Shown in pieces: positions 51,141 to 60,456 of a DNA stretch of 64,000 bases; position 1 is the stretch's first letter, and each line of letters opens with the position of its first letter. Both the position numbers and the translations under genes were made by a program. This stretch comes from Verrucomicrobiota bacterium (GTDB lineage Bacteria > Verrucomicrobiota > Kiritimatiellia > CAIVKH01). The stretch lies in contig JACKPT010000016.1 of the NCBI GenBank assembly GCA_024233345.1, positions 1 to 64,000 of the forward strand, read 5' to 3'. Below the pieces are notes generated by a model. The model saw only the letters and a program-made list of their open reading frames with translations, was not told the DNA's origin and made no database searches.

Positions 51141-52100
51141 ATGAACGACGCTACTTCACTTTTTCTGTTACGGGTCATGCTGACCACGCGGGCCATCGAG
51201 GAGCGCTTGATCCGCCTGTATCATCAGGGCCGCATTTTCGGCGGCGTCTATACGGGGTTTGGACAGGAAGCCTCGGGCGCTGCGGTGGCGGCGATCGCTG
51301 CACCAAACGATCTGTTTGCCCCGTGCATTCGCAATCTCTCGCTCCATATCGGCAGGGGGGCATCCCCACGGGATCTGTTTCGTCAATGGCTGGGGCGGGC
51401 GGACGGGCCGACCGGAGGGCGGGATGGCAATGTGCACTTCGGGAATCTGGACCACGGGGTGTATGCGATGATCTCTCATCTCGGAGCGATGATTTCCGTG
51501 GTGTCCGGCGGGGTGATGGCGCGCCGTTATCAAGGCATGGATTCGGTGGGGTTCGCGTTTATCGGCGATGGGGCGACCAGCACCGGCGACTTCCATGAGG
51601 CGGTCAACTTTGCCGCAGTGCGCGAAGTTCCTCTGATGGTGGTGGTGGAAAACAATCATTACGCCTACTCCACCCCCAATGCGTCCCAGTTCCGTTGCCG
51701 AAACTTGGTGGACAAGGCGGCCGGGTATGGCATTGAAGGCATTGCATTGGATGGAAATGACGCCATTGGATTGACCGAGGCGCTTGCCCCGGTGGTTGCG
51801 GATCTGCGCGAGAAGCCTCGCACGGTGCTGGTGGAGGTCGACACCATGCGCATGCGCGGGCATGGGGAGCATGACGATTTTTCCTATGTGCCCAGGGAAT
51901 TACTGGCAGCCTATGCCGCCCGTGATCCCCTGACGGTTTGCCGGGAGATCCTGCTCGCTCGTGGGCTGATTGATCCACCGGGGTTGGAGGCACTTGAGGC
52001 CGAAGTGCAGCAAGCGGTGGATGAAGCCCAGCAGGCGGCTTTTCGAGATCCACCGCCCTCACCCTCCACCTTGCTCAAGGGAGTGTATGCCGGTGAATGA
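51141..52100 (+). CDS. pdhA: 2-oxo acid dehydrogenase E1 alpha subunit (pyruvate dehydrogenase type)
   Basis: Thiamine-diphosphate-dependent decarboxylase subunit, 319 residues. The ThDP motif runs from GDGATSTGDFHEAVNFAAV to VVVENN, and RMRGHGEHDDFSYVP is the usual E1alpha phosphorylation-loop region. MNDATSLFLLRVMLTTRAIEERLI at the ATG 51141 matches the family start; a TTG at 51084 is possible. It overlaps the E1 beta gene by 14 bases. Pyruvate is the likeliest substrate, but acetoin or branched-chain 2-oxo acids are not excluded. Confidence 0.88.
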   Translation: MNDATSLFLLRVMLTTRAIEERLIRLYHQGRIFGGVYTGFGQEASGAAVAAIAAPNDLFAPCIRNLSLHIGRGASPRDLFRQWLGRADGPTGGRDGNVHFGNLDHGVYAMISHLGAMISVVSGGVMARRYQGMDSVGFAFIGDGATSTGDFHEAVNFAAVREVPLMVVVENNHYAYSTPNASQFRCRNLVDKAAGYGIEGIALDGNDAIGLTEALAPVVADLREKPRTVLVEVDTMRMRGHGEHDDFSYVPRELLAAYAARDPLTVCREILLARGLIDPPGLEALEAEVQQAVDEAQQAAFRDPPPSPSTLLKGVYAGE

Positions 52101-53070
52101 AATTACCTATCTGGAGGGTATTCGGCAGGGATTGCAGCATACGATGCAAGAGGATCCCGATGTGATTCTGTTCGGACAGGATGTCGGCAGCTTTGGGGGG
52201 GCCTTCAAGGTAACCACGGGATTTCTGGAGGCCTTTGGCGCGGCCCGGGTGTTCAATACGCCGATTTGCGAATCGGCCATGCTGGGGGCGGCGATTGGCA
52301 TGGCCAGCCAGGGTCTCAAACCAGTGCTGGAAGTGCAATTTGCCGATTTTGCCACGACCGCGATCCATCAACTGCTGAACAATGCCGGTACCATGCACTA
52401 CCGCACCGGGGTTGCCGTCCCGATGACGGTGCGGGCGCCCTGCGGAGGCGGGTTTGGCGGTGGTCCGTTCCACTCCGAGGAACTGGAAGCCTTTTTTTGC
52501 CATATGCCGGGGATCAAGGTGGTTTATCCCGCATTTCCCAGCGATGCCCGCAGCTTGCTGGTGGCGGCTATTCACGACCCGAATCCGGTGGTGTTTCTGG
52601 AAAATAAATACCTGTACCGTCATATCAAGGAGCTGGTGCCTGAAGCGATTGCCCCGATTCGAATTGGAAGCGCGAGGGTTTGCCGAAGCGGTCAGGATGC
52701 GGTTGTTCTCACCTATGGAGCGATGGTCCACGAGGCGATCCAGGCCGCGGAGCATCTCGCCGCCGACATGGGGTACCGGGTGATGGTGGTCGATATGCGC
52801 ACGCTCAAGCCCTACGATACCGACACGGTTATCGCCACCGTCGCCGCGACCAACCGGGTATTGATCGTTCATGAAGGCTGGCATACCTGCGGCTTCGGTG
52901 CAGAGTTGGCGGCCCTGGTGGCGGAGCAGGCGTTCCACCTGCTGGATGCTCCGGTGCGGCGGTTGACGGCGCCGGATTGCCCGGTCCCGTTTGCCCCGGA
53001 CCTGGAGAAAGCCTACCGTCCCAACGCGGCCCGGATCGAAGAGGCGTTGGTTGAGCTACTGGAGTACTGA
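52087..53070 (+). CDS. pdhB: 2-oxo acid dehydrogenase E1 beta subunit
   Basis: 327 residues forming the E1 heterotetramer. VILFGQDVGSFGGAFKVT, FNTPICESAMLGAAIGMA and RAPCGGGFGGGPFHSEELEAFF are the standard landmarks, with the late VDMRTLKPYDTDTVIATV and VHEGWHTCGFGAELAAL. Its ATG lies inside the end of the alpha gene, and the E2 gene starts two bases after its stop, so all three are one operon. Confidence 0.93.
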   Translation: MPVNEITYLEGIRQGLQHTMQEDPDVILFGQDVGSFGGAFKVTTGFLEAFGAARVFNTPICESAMLGAAIGMASQGLKPVLEVQFADFATTAIHQLLNNAGTMHYRTGVAVPMTVRAPCGGGFGGGPFHSEELEAFFCHMPGIKVVYPAFPSDARSLLVAAIHDPNPVVFLENKYLYRHIKELVPEAIAPIRIGSARVCRSGQDAVVLTYGAMVHEAIQAAEHLAADMGYRVMVVDMRTLKPYDTDTVIATVAATNRVLIVHEGWHTCGFGAELAALVAEQAFHLLDAPVRRLTAPDCPVPFAPDLEKAYRPNAARIEEALVELLEY

Positions 53071-53072
53071 TC

Positions 53073-54377
53073 ATGAAAATTGCCATTACCATGCCGCAGA
53101 TGGGTCAAAGCGTGGCCGAAGGGGTCATTGTCAAATGGCGAAAGGCGGTCGGGGATGAGGTCGCGGCTGATGAGATCGTCGTGGACGTGGAAAGCGATAA
53201 GATCAGCTTTGAGATCGAATCTCCCGCCGCCGGGCGGCTATCGAGTTGCTTGAAGCGGGAGGGGGAGGTCGCGGCGGTTGGCGACCTGATCGGGGAAATT
53301 GATGATGGGGGGCCGGAGGAGCATGCATCGGCAGCCAGCAAGGATCAGGTGCCGTCGGTTGGGGCAAGACCTCATGCCGGGGGAGATCAACCCCAGGTTC
53401 TGGTCCAGGCGGAAAGCACCGGTTCGGGGATGCCGCGCCGTACCGAACTTCCAGAAATTACCAGGGAATGGCTCTCTCCCTACTTGATGCGCATGGCCTT
53501 GATGAACGATGTCAGCATGGATGAACTGCAAACCATCACCGGGACCGGCAAGGGGGGGAGGCTGACCAAGGCGGATTTGATGCACTATCTGTCGCGCCGT
53601 CCCGTGGCGGCGTCCTCGCTGCCCGGTGCCATGGGCAAGCCGGAACCGAGCCCCGGGGAGGTCGCGCAGCTCGGGGAAATTATCCCGATGACTGCGATCC
53701 GGAAAACCATTGCCGACCATATGATCCAGTCGATCCGCACCAGCGCACATGTGACCATGGTCCATGCGGTGGATATGACCTCGGTGGTGGCATTGCGGGA
53801 ACGGATGAAGCAGGCGTTCGCCGATCAGTACGGGGTCAAGATGACCTATACCACGGTATTGACCTTTGTAACCGCCCGGGTCTTGAGGAGCTTTCCCAAC
53901 ATCAATGCCTCGGTGTTTGGTTCGAATATCGTTTTGCGCAATGAAGTGAACGTCGGCTGTGCGGTTGCCCTGCCGGACGAAAGTCTGGTGGTTCCGGTCC
54001 TTCATGGTGCCGATACGATGTCCTTTCCGGAGGTTGCCCAGGGCTTGGATCGTCTGTTCAAGGTCGCCCGCGATAAGGCCCTGACCCGGGCCGATGTGGA
54101 AGGTGGCACATTTACCATTTCGAACTTTGGCGCGTTTGGCAGCCTGATTGGAACCCCCATCATCAACCAACCGCAAGTCGCCATTCTGGGGATGGGTTCC
54201 ATCTTCAAGGCCCCGGTGGTCATCGACAACCAGATCTGTATTCGGGATCAGATCTATCTGAGCTTTACCTTCGATCATCGGGTGATCGACGGCGCGATGG
54301 GCGGCCGTTTTCTCAATGCCATTCAGCGGGCGACCGAAGCATTGGATGAAGGGGATCTGGATTTACGGGGGCTGTGA
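53073..54377 (+). CDS. pdhC: 2-oxo acid dehydrogenase E2 (dihydrolipoyl acyltransferase)
   Basis: 434-residue core of the complex. A single lipoyl domain (1-80) has the lipoylated Lys43 in VESDKISFE; a peripheral-subunit-binding domain lies near 130-170 (SPYLMRMALMNDVSMDELQTITGTGKGGRLTKADL); the catalytic domain ends with FTFDHRVIDGAMGGRF, containing the active-site His and Asp. Linkers are Ala/Gly/Gln-rich. No E3 follows, so the lipoamide dehydrogenase must be encoded elsewhere. Confidence 0.95.
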   Translation: MKIAITMPQMGQSVAEGVIVKWRKAVGDEVAADEIVVDVESDKISFEIESPAAGRLSSCLKREGEVAAVGDLIGEIDDGGPEEHASAASKDQVPSVGARPHAGGDQPQVLVQAESTGSGMPRRTELPEITREWLSPYLMRMALMNDVSMDELQTITGTGKGGRLTKADLMHYLSRRPVAASSLPGAMGKPEPSPGEVAQLGEIIPMTAIRKTIADHMIQSIRTSAHVTMVHAVDMTSVVALRERMKQAFADQYGVKMTYTTVLTFVTARVLRSFPNINASVFGSNIVLRNEVNVGCAVALPDESLVVPVLHGADTMSFPEVAQGLDRLFKVARDKALTRADVEGGTFTISNFGAFGSLIGTPIINQPQVAILGMGSIFKAPVVIDNQICIRDQIYLSFTFDHRVIDGAMGGRFLNAIQRATEALDEGDLDLRGL

Positions 54378-54486
54378 CTTGGGGGCTGGATGCGGCCATG
54401 ATAACCGACAGCTTGTCCGAATATGAAACGGTCAGGCTTGCAACCCCAGATTGACACCTCTCGCCGATCCCTCCGTCAGTATCCCG

Positions 54487-55326
54487 CTATCGGATCCCCA
54501 CCACATAGGCAATCCAGCCGTCTTCGTTGTCGAAGGTTTTGCGGAGACGGTAGATGCCGTCAGCCTCGCCGTTTTTCTCCCATCCGTGGATATAGATTTC
54601 GACCATCCTGAAGCCTGCCTCGAGCAGGATTTCCCTTAGTTCGGGCAGGCTCCACAGTCGCCAATCGTAGGTGAAGGCCCGTTCAATTCTCGATCCATCA
54701 GCCAGTTCGAAGTGGATATCGGCGATGAGATGATTGTTGATCACATCGAAATGCCGATGCTCCCATTCATAGATGTAGGTGGGGATCGGCTCGCCCTCAG
54801 GGGTGGTGGCGTGCGGGATGCTCCGGGTCTCCTTGTTCCGCTGCACACTGCTGATGCCGCCAAAGGCATCCATGACCAGGATGCCATCGCGTTTCAACCC
54901 GACGCTCGCGTGGCGGAAATAGTCCCGGAGGCCTTCCCGGGTCTGGAACAGCGAATAGGAAAAATTATAAGCGCAGAGGAGATCGGCGCGAGGTTGGGAT
55001 ACCGACCGGACATCGTCACAGATCAGGGTCATGCGGTTGGCATGGGGGCCGAGTTTGCTTCGATGCCATCGTTCCCCCCAGGCGAGGGTGGGGGCGTGGT
55101 TGTCCACCCCGATCGCCTGGTTCGCGCGATGCCGGCCCACCCAGGCCGCGCTTAATTTTGCCGTTCCACAAAAATCTTCCCGAAGGATGCGGGGTGGCCG
55201 TCCGCGATGTTTGCGGAAGACTCTCTGCATGAAGTCAAGGTCGGCATCCACCTCCTGGACGGCCCCTTCATAGAGCAGGTGTTTGTCGCGGAATTTTGCC
55301 GGTACAGAAGCAGGCTTGCGTTTCAT
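54487..55326 (-). CDS. SAM-dependent methyltransferase
   Basis: 279-residue class I methyltransferase. REDFCGTAKLSAAWVGR replaces the usual glycine loop, GVDNHAPTLAWGE is the acidic second strand, ICDDVRS the third, and CAYNFSYSLFQTREGL the post-IV region. The strand-rich C-terminus (HFDVINNHLIADIHFELADG) resembles small-molecule rather than RNA methyltransferases. It follows the ApbE-like gene after 26 bases. Substrate not identifiable. Confidence 0.82.
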   Translation of the reverse strand: MKRKPASVPAKFRDKHLLYEGAVQEVDADLDFMQRVFRKHRGRPPRILREDFCGTAKLSAAWVGRHRANQAIGVDNHAPTLAWGERWHRSKLGPHANRMTLICDDVRSVSQPRADLLCAYNFSYSLFQTREGLRDYFRHASVGLKRDGILVMDAFGGISSVQRNKETRSIPHATTPEGEPIPTYIYEWEHRHFDVINNHLIADIHFELADGSRIERAFTYDWRLWSLPELREILLEAGFRMVEIYIHGWEKNGEADGIYRLRKTFDNEDGWIAYVVGIR

Positions 55327-55352
55327 GGGTCAGGATCCTCAGGGCTGGGCGA

Positions 55353-56510
55353 TTATTCCATGTCCGTACCGGACTGGATCAGTTCATCCTCGTTGGTGGC
55401 AGGGCTCGGAAGGGTAATGAACCGGGTGGCCAGGTCGGCTTCCGCCGCGGTCCACCGTCCGGCTAAACCGCTGGTCATCAGAAGGTCATTTTCCTCGCGT
55501 TTCGGCATGACCAGAACGTCATAGCCGGGAAACCGGGAGAGAAACCGGGAGGCGCGGTCGACGCCGGCAATCAGAATCGCTTGTGCAAGGGCTGCACACT
55601 TGGTCGCGGTAGGACCGGTGACCAGCACATAATCAACACTGTTGGCGGGCCTTCCGGTGTGGGGGTTGATGTAGGAGCAGAAGGTTTCCCCCCGGATGGT
55701 CAGGGTCTGATCCTGCAAGCTGACCCAGGCGACCGCCGGTGCGTTAACCGCATCCAGCGCGAGGACCCCGACGGTGCGTCCCGAAGGGGTGATCACCGGG
55801 TAGGTCCAGTCTTGGCCGGTTCCCGGCGAACCCAGACAGCGGGCGACCTGTTCGGTTTCCAGATAGAGGTTGGGGAAACCGCGTCGTCGCAGGTCCACCA
55901 CGGCAAGGTCGACGGCATAAGCAGGCCGCAAGGGGCCGAGGGCAATCCGCGCCCCCGGTGAGGTCATGGCGATGGAGTTGTCGTCGAAAAGTTGAATCTT
56001 GTCCATGCCGGTGCGCTCCAGCGCAGCGTAAAGGGCCTCGTCGGTGGGAGGGCGCGGTGGCGGCAACGCCTGCTTGAACCCCCACAGGTAGGCCACCGGA
56101 CCCATGGTGAAATCGAAAAAACCATCGGTCAGCCGGGAGTAATACTGGCCCAGGTCGAGGATCCGGAAGGTGTCAATGGAGATGGGCAAGCGCACCGTGG
56201 TCGCGGTTCGATTGATTTTGGCGATATCGCTTTTCGGGAAGGTTTCATCCAGTGATTCCAGGTTCTGCTGAAGATGATTGCGGGCGAGATACACCACCGA
56301 ATCGGCCTGGGTCTCGGAGGGCGGGGCAATGATCACGGTGACCTTGCTGGTATAAGCCTGCAGGGTGCGGGTGACCGGTTCAGGGGGTTTGCTGCAACCG
56401 GTCAGCAGAAAGGCCACTAAATACAGGGCGGCGTGGTTCACGCGCGACTCCCGCTTGCGGTCGGGGTGTCGCCGAGGCATGCACTCGGAGGGATGGTGGG
56501 CGTCAGTCAT
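55353..56510 (-). CDS. ApbE-like lipoprotein lacking flavin-transfer motifs
   Basis: 385 residues as read from the ATG at 56510; a GTG at 56441 after GGGAG is an alternative. A lipobox ends the signal (AALYLVAFLLTGC). The fold matches FAD:protein FMN transferase (DGFFDFTMGPVAYLWGF, YINPHTGRPANSVDYVLV). The diagnostic pieces are changed: GGIAKGYAVD is GPLRPAYAVD, the GGD loop is ETEQV, ATSG is missing, and DALATAL is CAALAQA. Metal and FAD binding are therefore doubtful. The gene overlaps the FNR-type reductase by eight bases. Confidence 0.75.
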   Translation of the reverse strand: MTDAHHPSECMPRRHPDRKRESRVNHAALYLVAFLLTGCSKPPEPVTRTLQAYTSKVTVIIAPPSETQADSVVYLARNHLQQNLESLDETFPKSDIAKINRTATTVRLPISIDTFRILDLGQYYSRLTDGFFDFTMGPVAYLWGFKQALPPPRPPTDEALYAALERTGMDKIQLFDDNSIAMTSPGARIALGPLRPAYAVDLAVVDLRRRGFPNLYLETEQVARCLGSPGTGQDWTYPVITPSGRTVGVLALDAVNAPAVAWVSLQDQTLTIRGETFCSYINPHTGRPANSVDYVLVTGPTATKCAALAQAILIAGVDRASRFLSRFPGYDVLVMPKREENDLLMTSGLAGRWTAAEADLATRFITLPSPATNEDELIQSGTDME

Positions 56511-57198
56511 CGGATCGGTAATAGTAGGCTTCGGTCACGATAGCATCCTGGGCGACGCCGCGCGATAGCAGGCTGTCCCGTACTTCGTAAATCATTTCAT
56601 TGGCTCCGCACAGATGATAGGTCGCACGGTCCGGGAGGGAAAACCCGGCAAGCCAGTCAGTGACCCGGCCCTGAAGGTCCCCCCCCGGCTCCGAGGAAAC
56701 ACAGGAAATGTAAGACCCGGTTGAGAATTCATCCCGGTAAAAGAGATCTTCGGCTTTTCGGACGCCATGAACCAGGGTGAGTTGGTCAACGGCCTGGCTG
56801 CGCAGGTAGGCCCGGGCCGGTGCGATACCGGTTCCGGTGGCCACAAAAATACAGGGCCGGGTCCGGTCTCGAATGGTAAATTCACCCATCGGCCCGGTCA
56901 CGATAATCCGATCGCCGGCCGTGAGCCGGCTCAGGTCCGGGGTGAGAGACCCCTCGGGCATGTACCGGAAGAGAATCTGGAGATACGGGTCCCCGGTGCC
57001 GCTGCAGATGGTGTAACTTCGCTCATCGGTGGGGGGATGGCCCGGCAGATTCACATTCACCAACTGTCCTGCCTCGAACTGGAGCCCCTTGCGCTCAAAC
57101 GACAAGGCGAACCCGGTGGATGACAGCGTGTGTTTTTCAAGGACAACAGCTTCCCAGGTGCGCGGTGGTTGATGAGACGGGGTGGACGTGGGGTTCAT
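56503..57198 (-). CDS. Ferredoxin-NADP+ reductase-type flavoprotein
   Basis: 231-residue FAD/NAD(P)H oxidoreductase. DERSYTICSG is the FAD-binding RxYS motif, GPMGEFTIRD the phosphate contact, and FVATGTGIAPARAYLRS the nicotinamide-nucleotide motif, with LCGANEMIYEVRDSL near the end. The ATG at 57198 gives MNPTSTPSHQP; the longer frame upstream runs through hypE. No iron-sulfur domain is attached. It lies 16 bases behind hypE and overlaps the ApbE-like gene, implying a shared redox role. Confidence 0.87.
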   Translation of the reverse strand: MNPTSTPSHQPPRTWEAVVLEKHTLSSTGFALSFERKGLQFEAGQLVNVNLPGHPPTDERSYTICSGTGDPYLQILFRYMPEGSLTPDLSRLTAGDRIIVTGPMGEFTIRDRTRPCIFVATGTGIAPARAYLRSQAVDQLTLVHGVRKAEDLFYRDEFSTGSYISCVSSEPGGDLQGRVTDWLAGFSLPDRATYHLCGANEMIYEVRDSLLSRGVAQDAIVTEAYYYRSDD

Positions 57199-57214
57199 GG
57201 TGGGCAGGAGGCAC

Positions 57215-58246
57215 TCAACAGATACGGGGCAGTTGTTCGCCACTGAGCAGATCGAGGATCCGTTCGGCACCAATTTCACTGCGCAGGGTGGCATGCCCCC
57301 GGGTGGCGGCCTGGACCCGGCCCACGATGGCCGGTGTCAATGCGGGTTCGGCTGCGCGCAATAAATCCATGGCCTGCTCAGCCTGGGGGGCGGGCACGAT
57401 GGTGATGAAGCGTCCTTCATTGGCCACATAGAGCGGATCGAGTCCCAGCAATTCGCAAGCCCCGGCCACCGCCTCATGGATCGGGACTGCGGTTGCATCC
57501 AGCGCCATGTGGGTGCCGGATGAACTGGCGAGCTCGACCACGGTGGAGGCAAGTCCGCCACGGGTGCAATCGCGCATGGCGTGTATGTCGATGCCGGCAT
57601 CCAGCATGACCTTGACCGAGGGCCACAACAAACCGCAATCCGAGCGGAGTTCGGTGTCAAATGCCAGTCCTTCCCGCTGAGCAATGACAGCAATGCCATG
57701 GCGTCCGACATCTCCGTTGACCAGAATCACATCACCCGGCTGAATCAAGGCCGGCGCGGGACGGATGCGGTGCCGGAAGAGGCCGATCCCGCTGGTGTTG
57801 ATATAAAGACCATCGCCCTTGCCGCGATCCACCACTTTGGTGTCGCCGGTAACGATGGTGACCCCGGCCTCGTCGGCGGTGGCCTTGAGGGACTGAAGGA
57901 TCTGCCACAGCTCCTCCATCGCCAGCCCCTCTTCCAGGATCAGCCCGCAGGACAGGTAGGCCGGTTCGGCCCCGCACATTGCGAGGTCATTGGCGGTTCC
58001 GCAAATCGCGAGCTTGCCGATGTCACCGCCGGGGAAAAAACGCGGATGAATGACGAACGAGTCGGTGGTAAAGGCTGCGAGTTCGCCGGGAATTTGCAGC
58101 CGGACCCCATCGGTCAGCGGGGCAAGGTGCGGGTTGGCAAACAGCGGGGCGATCATCTTCTCGATCAGGTCGCGCATCAGGATCCCCCCGCCGCCATGTG
58201 CGAGGGTGACAATCGGGTAGGTTCGAATTGGAATGGGACAGTCCAT
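57215..58246 (-). CDS. hypE: Hydrogenase maturation protein HypE
   Basis: Dehydrates the thiocarbamate on its own C-terminal cysteine to make the cyanide ligands of the NiFe-hydrogenase active site. 343 residues. The protein ends PRIC, placing the modified Cys at the last position. AHGGGGILMRDLI, TTDSFVIHPRFFPGGDIGKLAICGTANDLAMCGA and RDCTRGGLASTVVEL are the PurM-like ATP-binding landmarks. No other hyp gene or hydrogenase is in the window. It lies 47 bases behind the acyltransferase gene. Confidence 0.96.
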   Translation of the reverse strand: MDCPIPIRTYPIVTLAHGGGGILMRDLIEKMIAPLFANPHLAPLTDGVRLQIPGELAAFTTDSFVIHPRFFPGGDIGKLAICGTANDLAMCGAEPAYLSCGLILEEGLAMEELWQILQSLKATADEAGVTIVTGDTKVVDRGKGDGLYINTSGIGLFRHRIRPAPALIQPGDVILVNGDVGRHGIAVIAQREGLAFDTELRSDCGLLWPSVKVMLDAGIDIHAMRDCTRGGLASTVVELASSSGTHMALDATAVPIHEAVAGACELLGLDPLYVANEGRFITIVPAPQAEQAMDLLRAAEPALTPAIVGRVQAATRGHATLRSEIGAERILDLLSGEQLPRIC

Positions 58247-58293
58247 CGTCCTATCCTAGTGCAGGCCAGGCCCGAGAGCAAGCGGCGGATGGT

Positions 58294-60120
58294 TCAGGGA
58301 AGGCGGTGGAAATCCAGAAAGGCGCGGGTGCCTTCGGGGCCCATGTATTTTTGCAGAACCCGGCGTTCCGTCTTTCGCAGGTCCACCAGAATCAAGCCAT
58401 CGAGCACATCACTGAAATCGGGATCGATATTGAAAGCCAGCAGTTGCCCGCCCAGTTTCAAGTACTGGCGCAGCAGAATGGGAATGCCCTTGCAGTCGGC
58501 CTCAATATCCGCGACCAGGGTGTCGACCTCATCGAGATCCTGCACCGCCCGCCGGGTTTGCCGGACCTTCCATTTCCGCAGGGGATTGCTGCGCATGGGG
58601 GTGCGGGCCTTGACCAACCGGGCCAGTTCCGGGAGATAATTATTCATCTTCAGAAAAGCCACCATCAACTGGCGGGACAGGGAATGGTAATCGTTGTTGA
58701 TGCTCACCGGCCCAAACAGATGGTTGTACTGGGGGTGTTGGACAATGAACTGGGCCAGCCCCTTCCACAGCAGCATCAGGGGGGAATAGCTGCGCTGGTA
58801 TTCGACCCGCACAAAGGATCGTCCCATTTCGAGGGCGGGATTGATCTTGCTCAACAGCTTCTTGCGGTAACGGAACAGGCTGTTGGTGTAGAGCCCTTGC
58901 ATCCCGAGCTGTTTGAGAATGACATCGGTCTTGCCAAGCCGGTAGGCCCCGACAATTTCCCGGGTTTCGCGGTTCCAGATAAACAGATGCAGATAATAGT
59001 CATCGTATCGGTCAATATCGATGGCCTGACCGGTACCTTCCCCGACGACCCGAAAGGTCAACTCCCGCAGCCGCCCGATTTCCCGCAGGATGTGGGGAAT
59101 TTCACGCGGCTCCGCGTAGTAGACTTCCAGGGCACCGTTGACCACCAGCTTGCGGTCGGGACCGAGCTTATCCAGATCTCCGGCGAGAAATTCCGGATCC
59201 ACCGGTGGAATCACCGGAATCTTCTCCGCCTGAAACAGACGGATGGGGATGGTCAGGCGTGTTTTTTTTTCTGCCGGTCCTGTCTTTTTCCGGTGGCGAA
59301 GGTGGTAGGTTCGGAGTCGGAGATAGTTCATCACCTCGACATCATTCATGCCGTTGAGGCGCTTGAAGGGGATGAGGCTCCCCACGCTGAGGTGAATGGC
59401 TTTGTTACGCTTGTTGACAAATTCGTGGGGAAGCATCGCGGTGCGAAACCGGGGGTGGACGGTGCCGAGCAACTGGAACATCAGACTGTTGGATCCGTGA
59501 AAGAATACCGGCAGCACCGGGGTTTCGGTTTTCAAAATGATCCGCCCGATGGTCGTGCTCCATTCCGGGTCGACGATGCCTCCCTTGCGGATGTCGATAT
59601 GGGAGACCTCCCCGGCGGGAAAGACCCCCAGCATCCCACCCGAGCGCAGCCATTCAATGGTTTCCTTTAATGGCTTGAGGTTGGCCTTCGCGGAGGCTTC
59701 CCGACCGAAGGGATCGACAAAGATGAAATACTCCCGCAGATCGGGAATACGTTGCAGGAGAAAATTGGCCATCAGCTTGACGTCCGGGCGTACCGTGCGC
59801 AGCAGGTGCCCGAGGATCACCCCCTCAATCCCCCCAAATGGGTGGTTGGCCACGACCATCACCGGCCCCCGGGCGGGGATTCGGGATAGAATCTGGTCGG
59901 AAATATCCACACTGACATTCATTTCCTCGAGCACTCTGCGGGGAAAGGGCTGTTCCCGCTGATGGGTGGATGCCTCGATGTAGATCTGGTTGATTTCATC
60001 GAGGGCGAGCACCTTTTCGAGGGCTGGACTGACCACGGAAAAAACCTTGGAACGAAGGGGATCCCGGAAAGGAGAGGTCAGCTTAAACGGATTGGGGGGG
60101 GCGGGAGGAGACTCTGTCAT
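58294..60120 (-). CDS. Bifunctional acyltransferase, OlsF-like (PlsC + GNAT)
   Basis: 608 residues in two enzymes. The N-terminal part (~1-290) is PlsC-like: VVANHPFGGIEGVIL replaces the NHxxxxD motif, and GMLGVFPAGEVSH is the second block. The C-terminal part (~340-560) is the OlsB/hemolysin-type N-acyltransferase: REIPHILREIGRLRELTFRVVGEGTG and EIVGAYRLGKTDVI. This arrangement matches OlsF, which makes ornithine or related aminolipids. The second half may act on another amine. The ATG at 60120 is used; a GTG lies three codons upstream. Confidence 0.8.
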   Translation of the reverse strand: MTESPPAPPNPFKLTSPFRDPLRSKVFSVVSPALEKVLALDEINQIYIEASTHQREQPFPRRVLEEMNVSVDISDQILSRIPARGPVMVVANHPFGGIEGVILGHLLRTVRPDVKLMANFLLQRIPDLREYFIFVDPFGREASAKANLKPLKETIEWLRSGGMLGVFPAGEVSHIDIRKGGIVDPEWSTTIGRIILKTETPVLPVFFHGSNSLMFQLLGTVHPRFRTAMLPHEFVNKRNKAIHLSVGSLIPFKRLNGMNDVEVMNYLRLRTYHLRHRKKTGPAEKKTRLTIPIRLFQAEKIPVIPPVDPEFLAGDLDKLGPDRKLVVNGALEVYYAEPREIPHILREIGRLRELTFRVVGEGTGQAIDIDRYDDYYLHLFIWNRETREIVGAYRLGKTDVILKQLGMQGLYTNSLFRYRKKLLSKINPALEMGRSFVRVEYQRSYSPLMLLWKGLAQFIVQHPQYNHLFGPVSINNDYHSLSRQLMVAFLKMNNYLPELARLVKARTPMRSNPLRKWKVRQTRRAVQDLDEVDTLVADIEADCKGIPILLRQYLKLGGQLLAFNIDPDFSDVLDGLILVDLRKTERRVLQKYMGPEGTRAFLDFHRLP

Positions 60121-60456
60121 ATGGATCACCAGATGGACTTCGATGATCGCGATCCTCAGTCCGATTGCAACCGCTTTTCTCCGGCTGGCTGGATTTCCGG
60201 GAAATTACCCGACCGTCGCAATCCCATAGCACATGGGCGGCAAGCCACGGCACAACTGATACATATGCGTAGTAAATGCTGCATTGCTCTACAAAAATGT
60301 ATTGCAAAGCCTTTGGTTCAGATTGGATGGCTTCCAGATTGAAATAATTATAATAACTTGAATGACAAAGATTAACGCTGTCATCGATACGTTTCGATCA
60401 AGGTTGGCATGGCGAGTGCTATAGGTGAATTCGGCACAACAAGGAGAAAACAAACA
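60121..60456. promoter_or_regulatory. Divergent intergenic region before the regulator gene
   Basis: 336 bases with no gene. The right part (about 60280-60380) is distinctly AT-rich for this genome and holds TATAAT at 60349-60354 as a possible -10 element for the regulator; the best -35, TTGGAT at 60323, is 20 bases away, longer than normal. Nothing else was identified. Confidence 0.4.
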
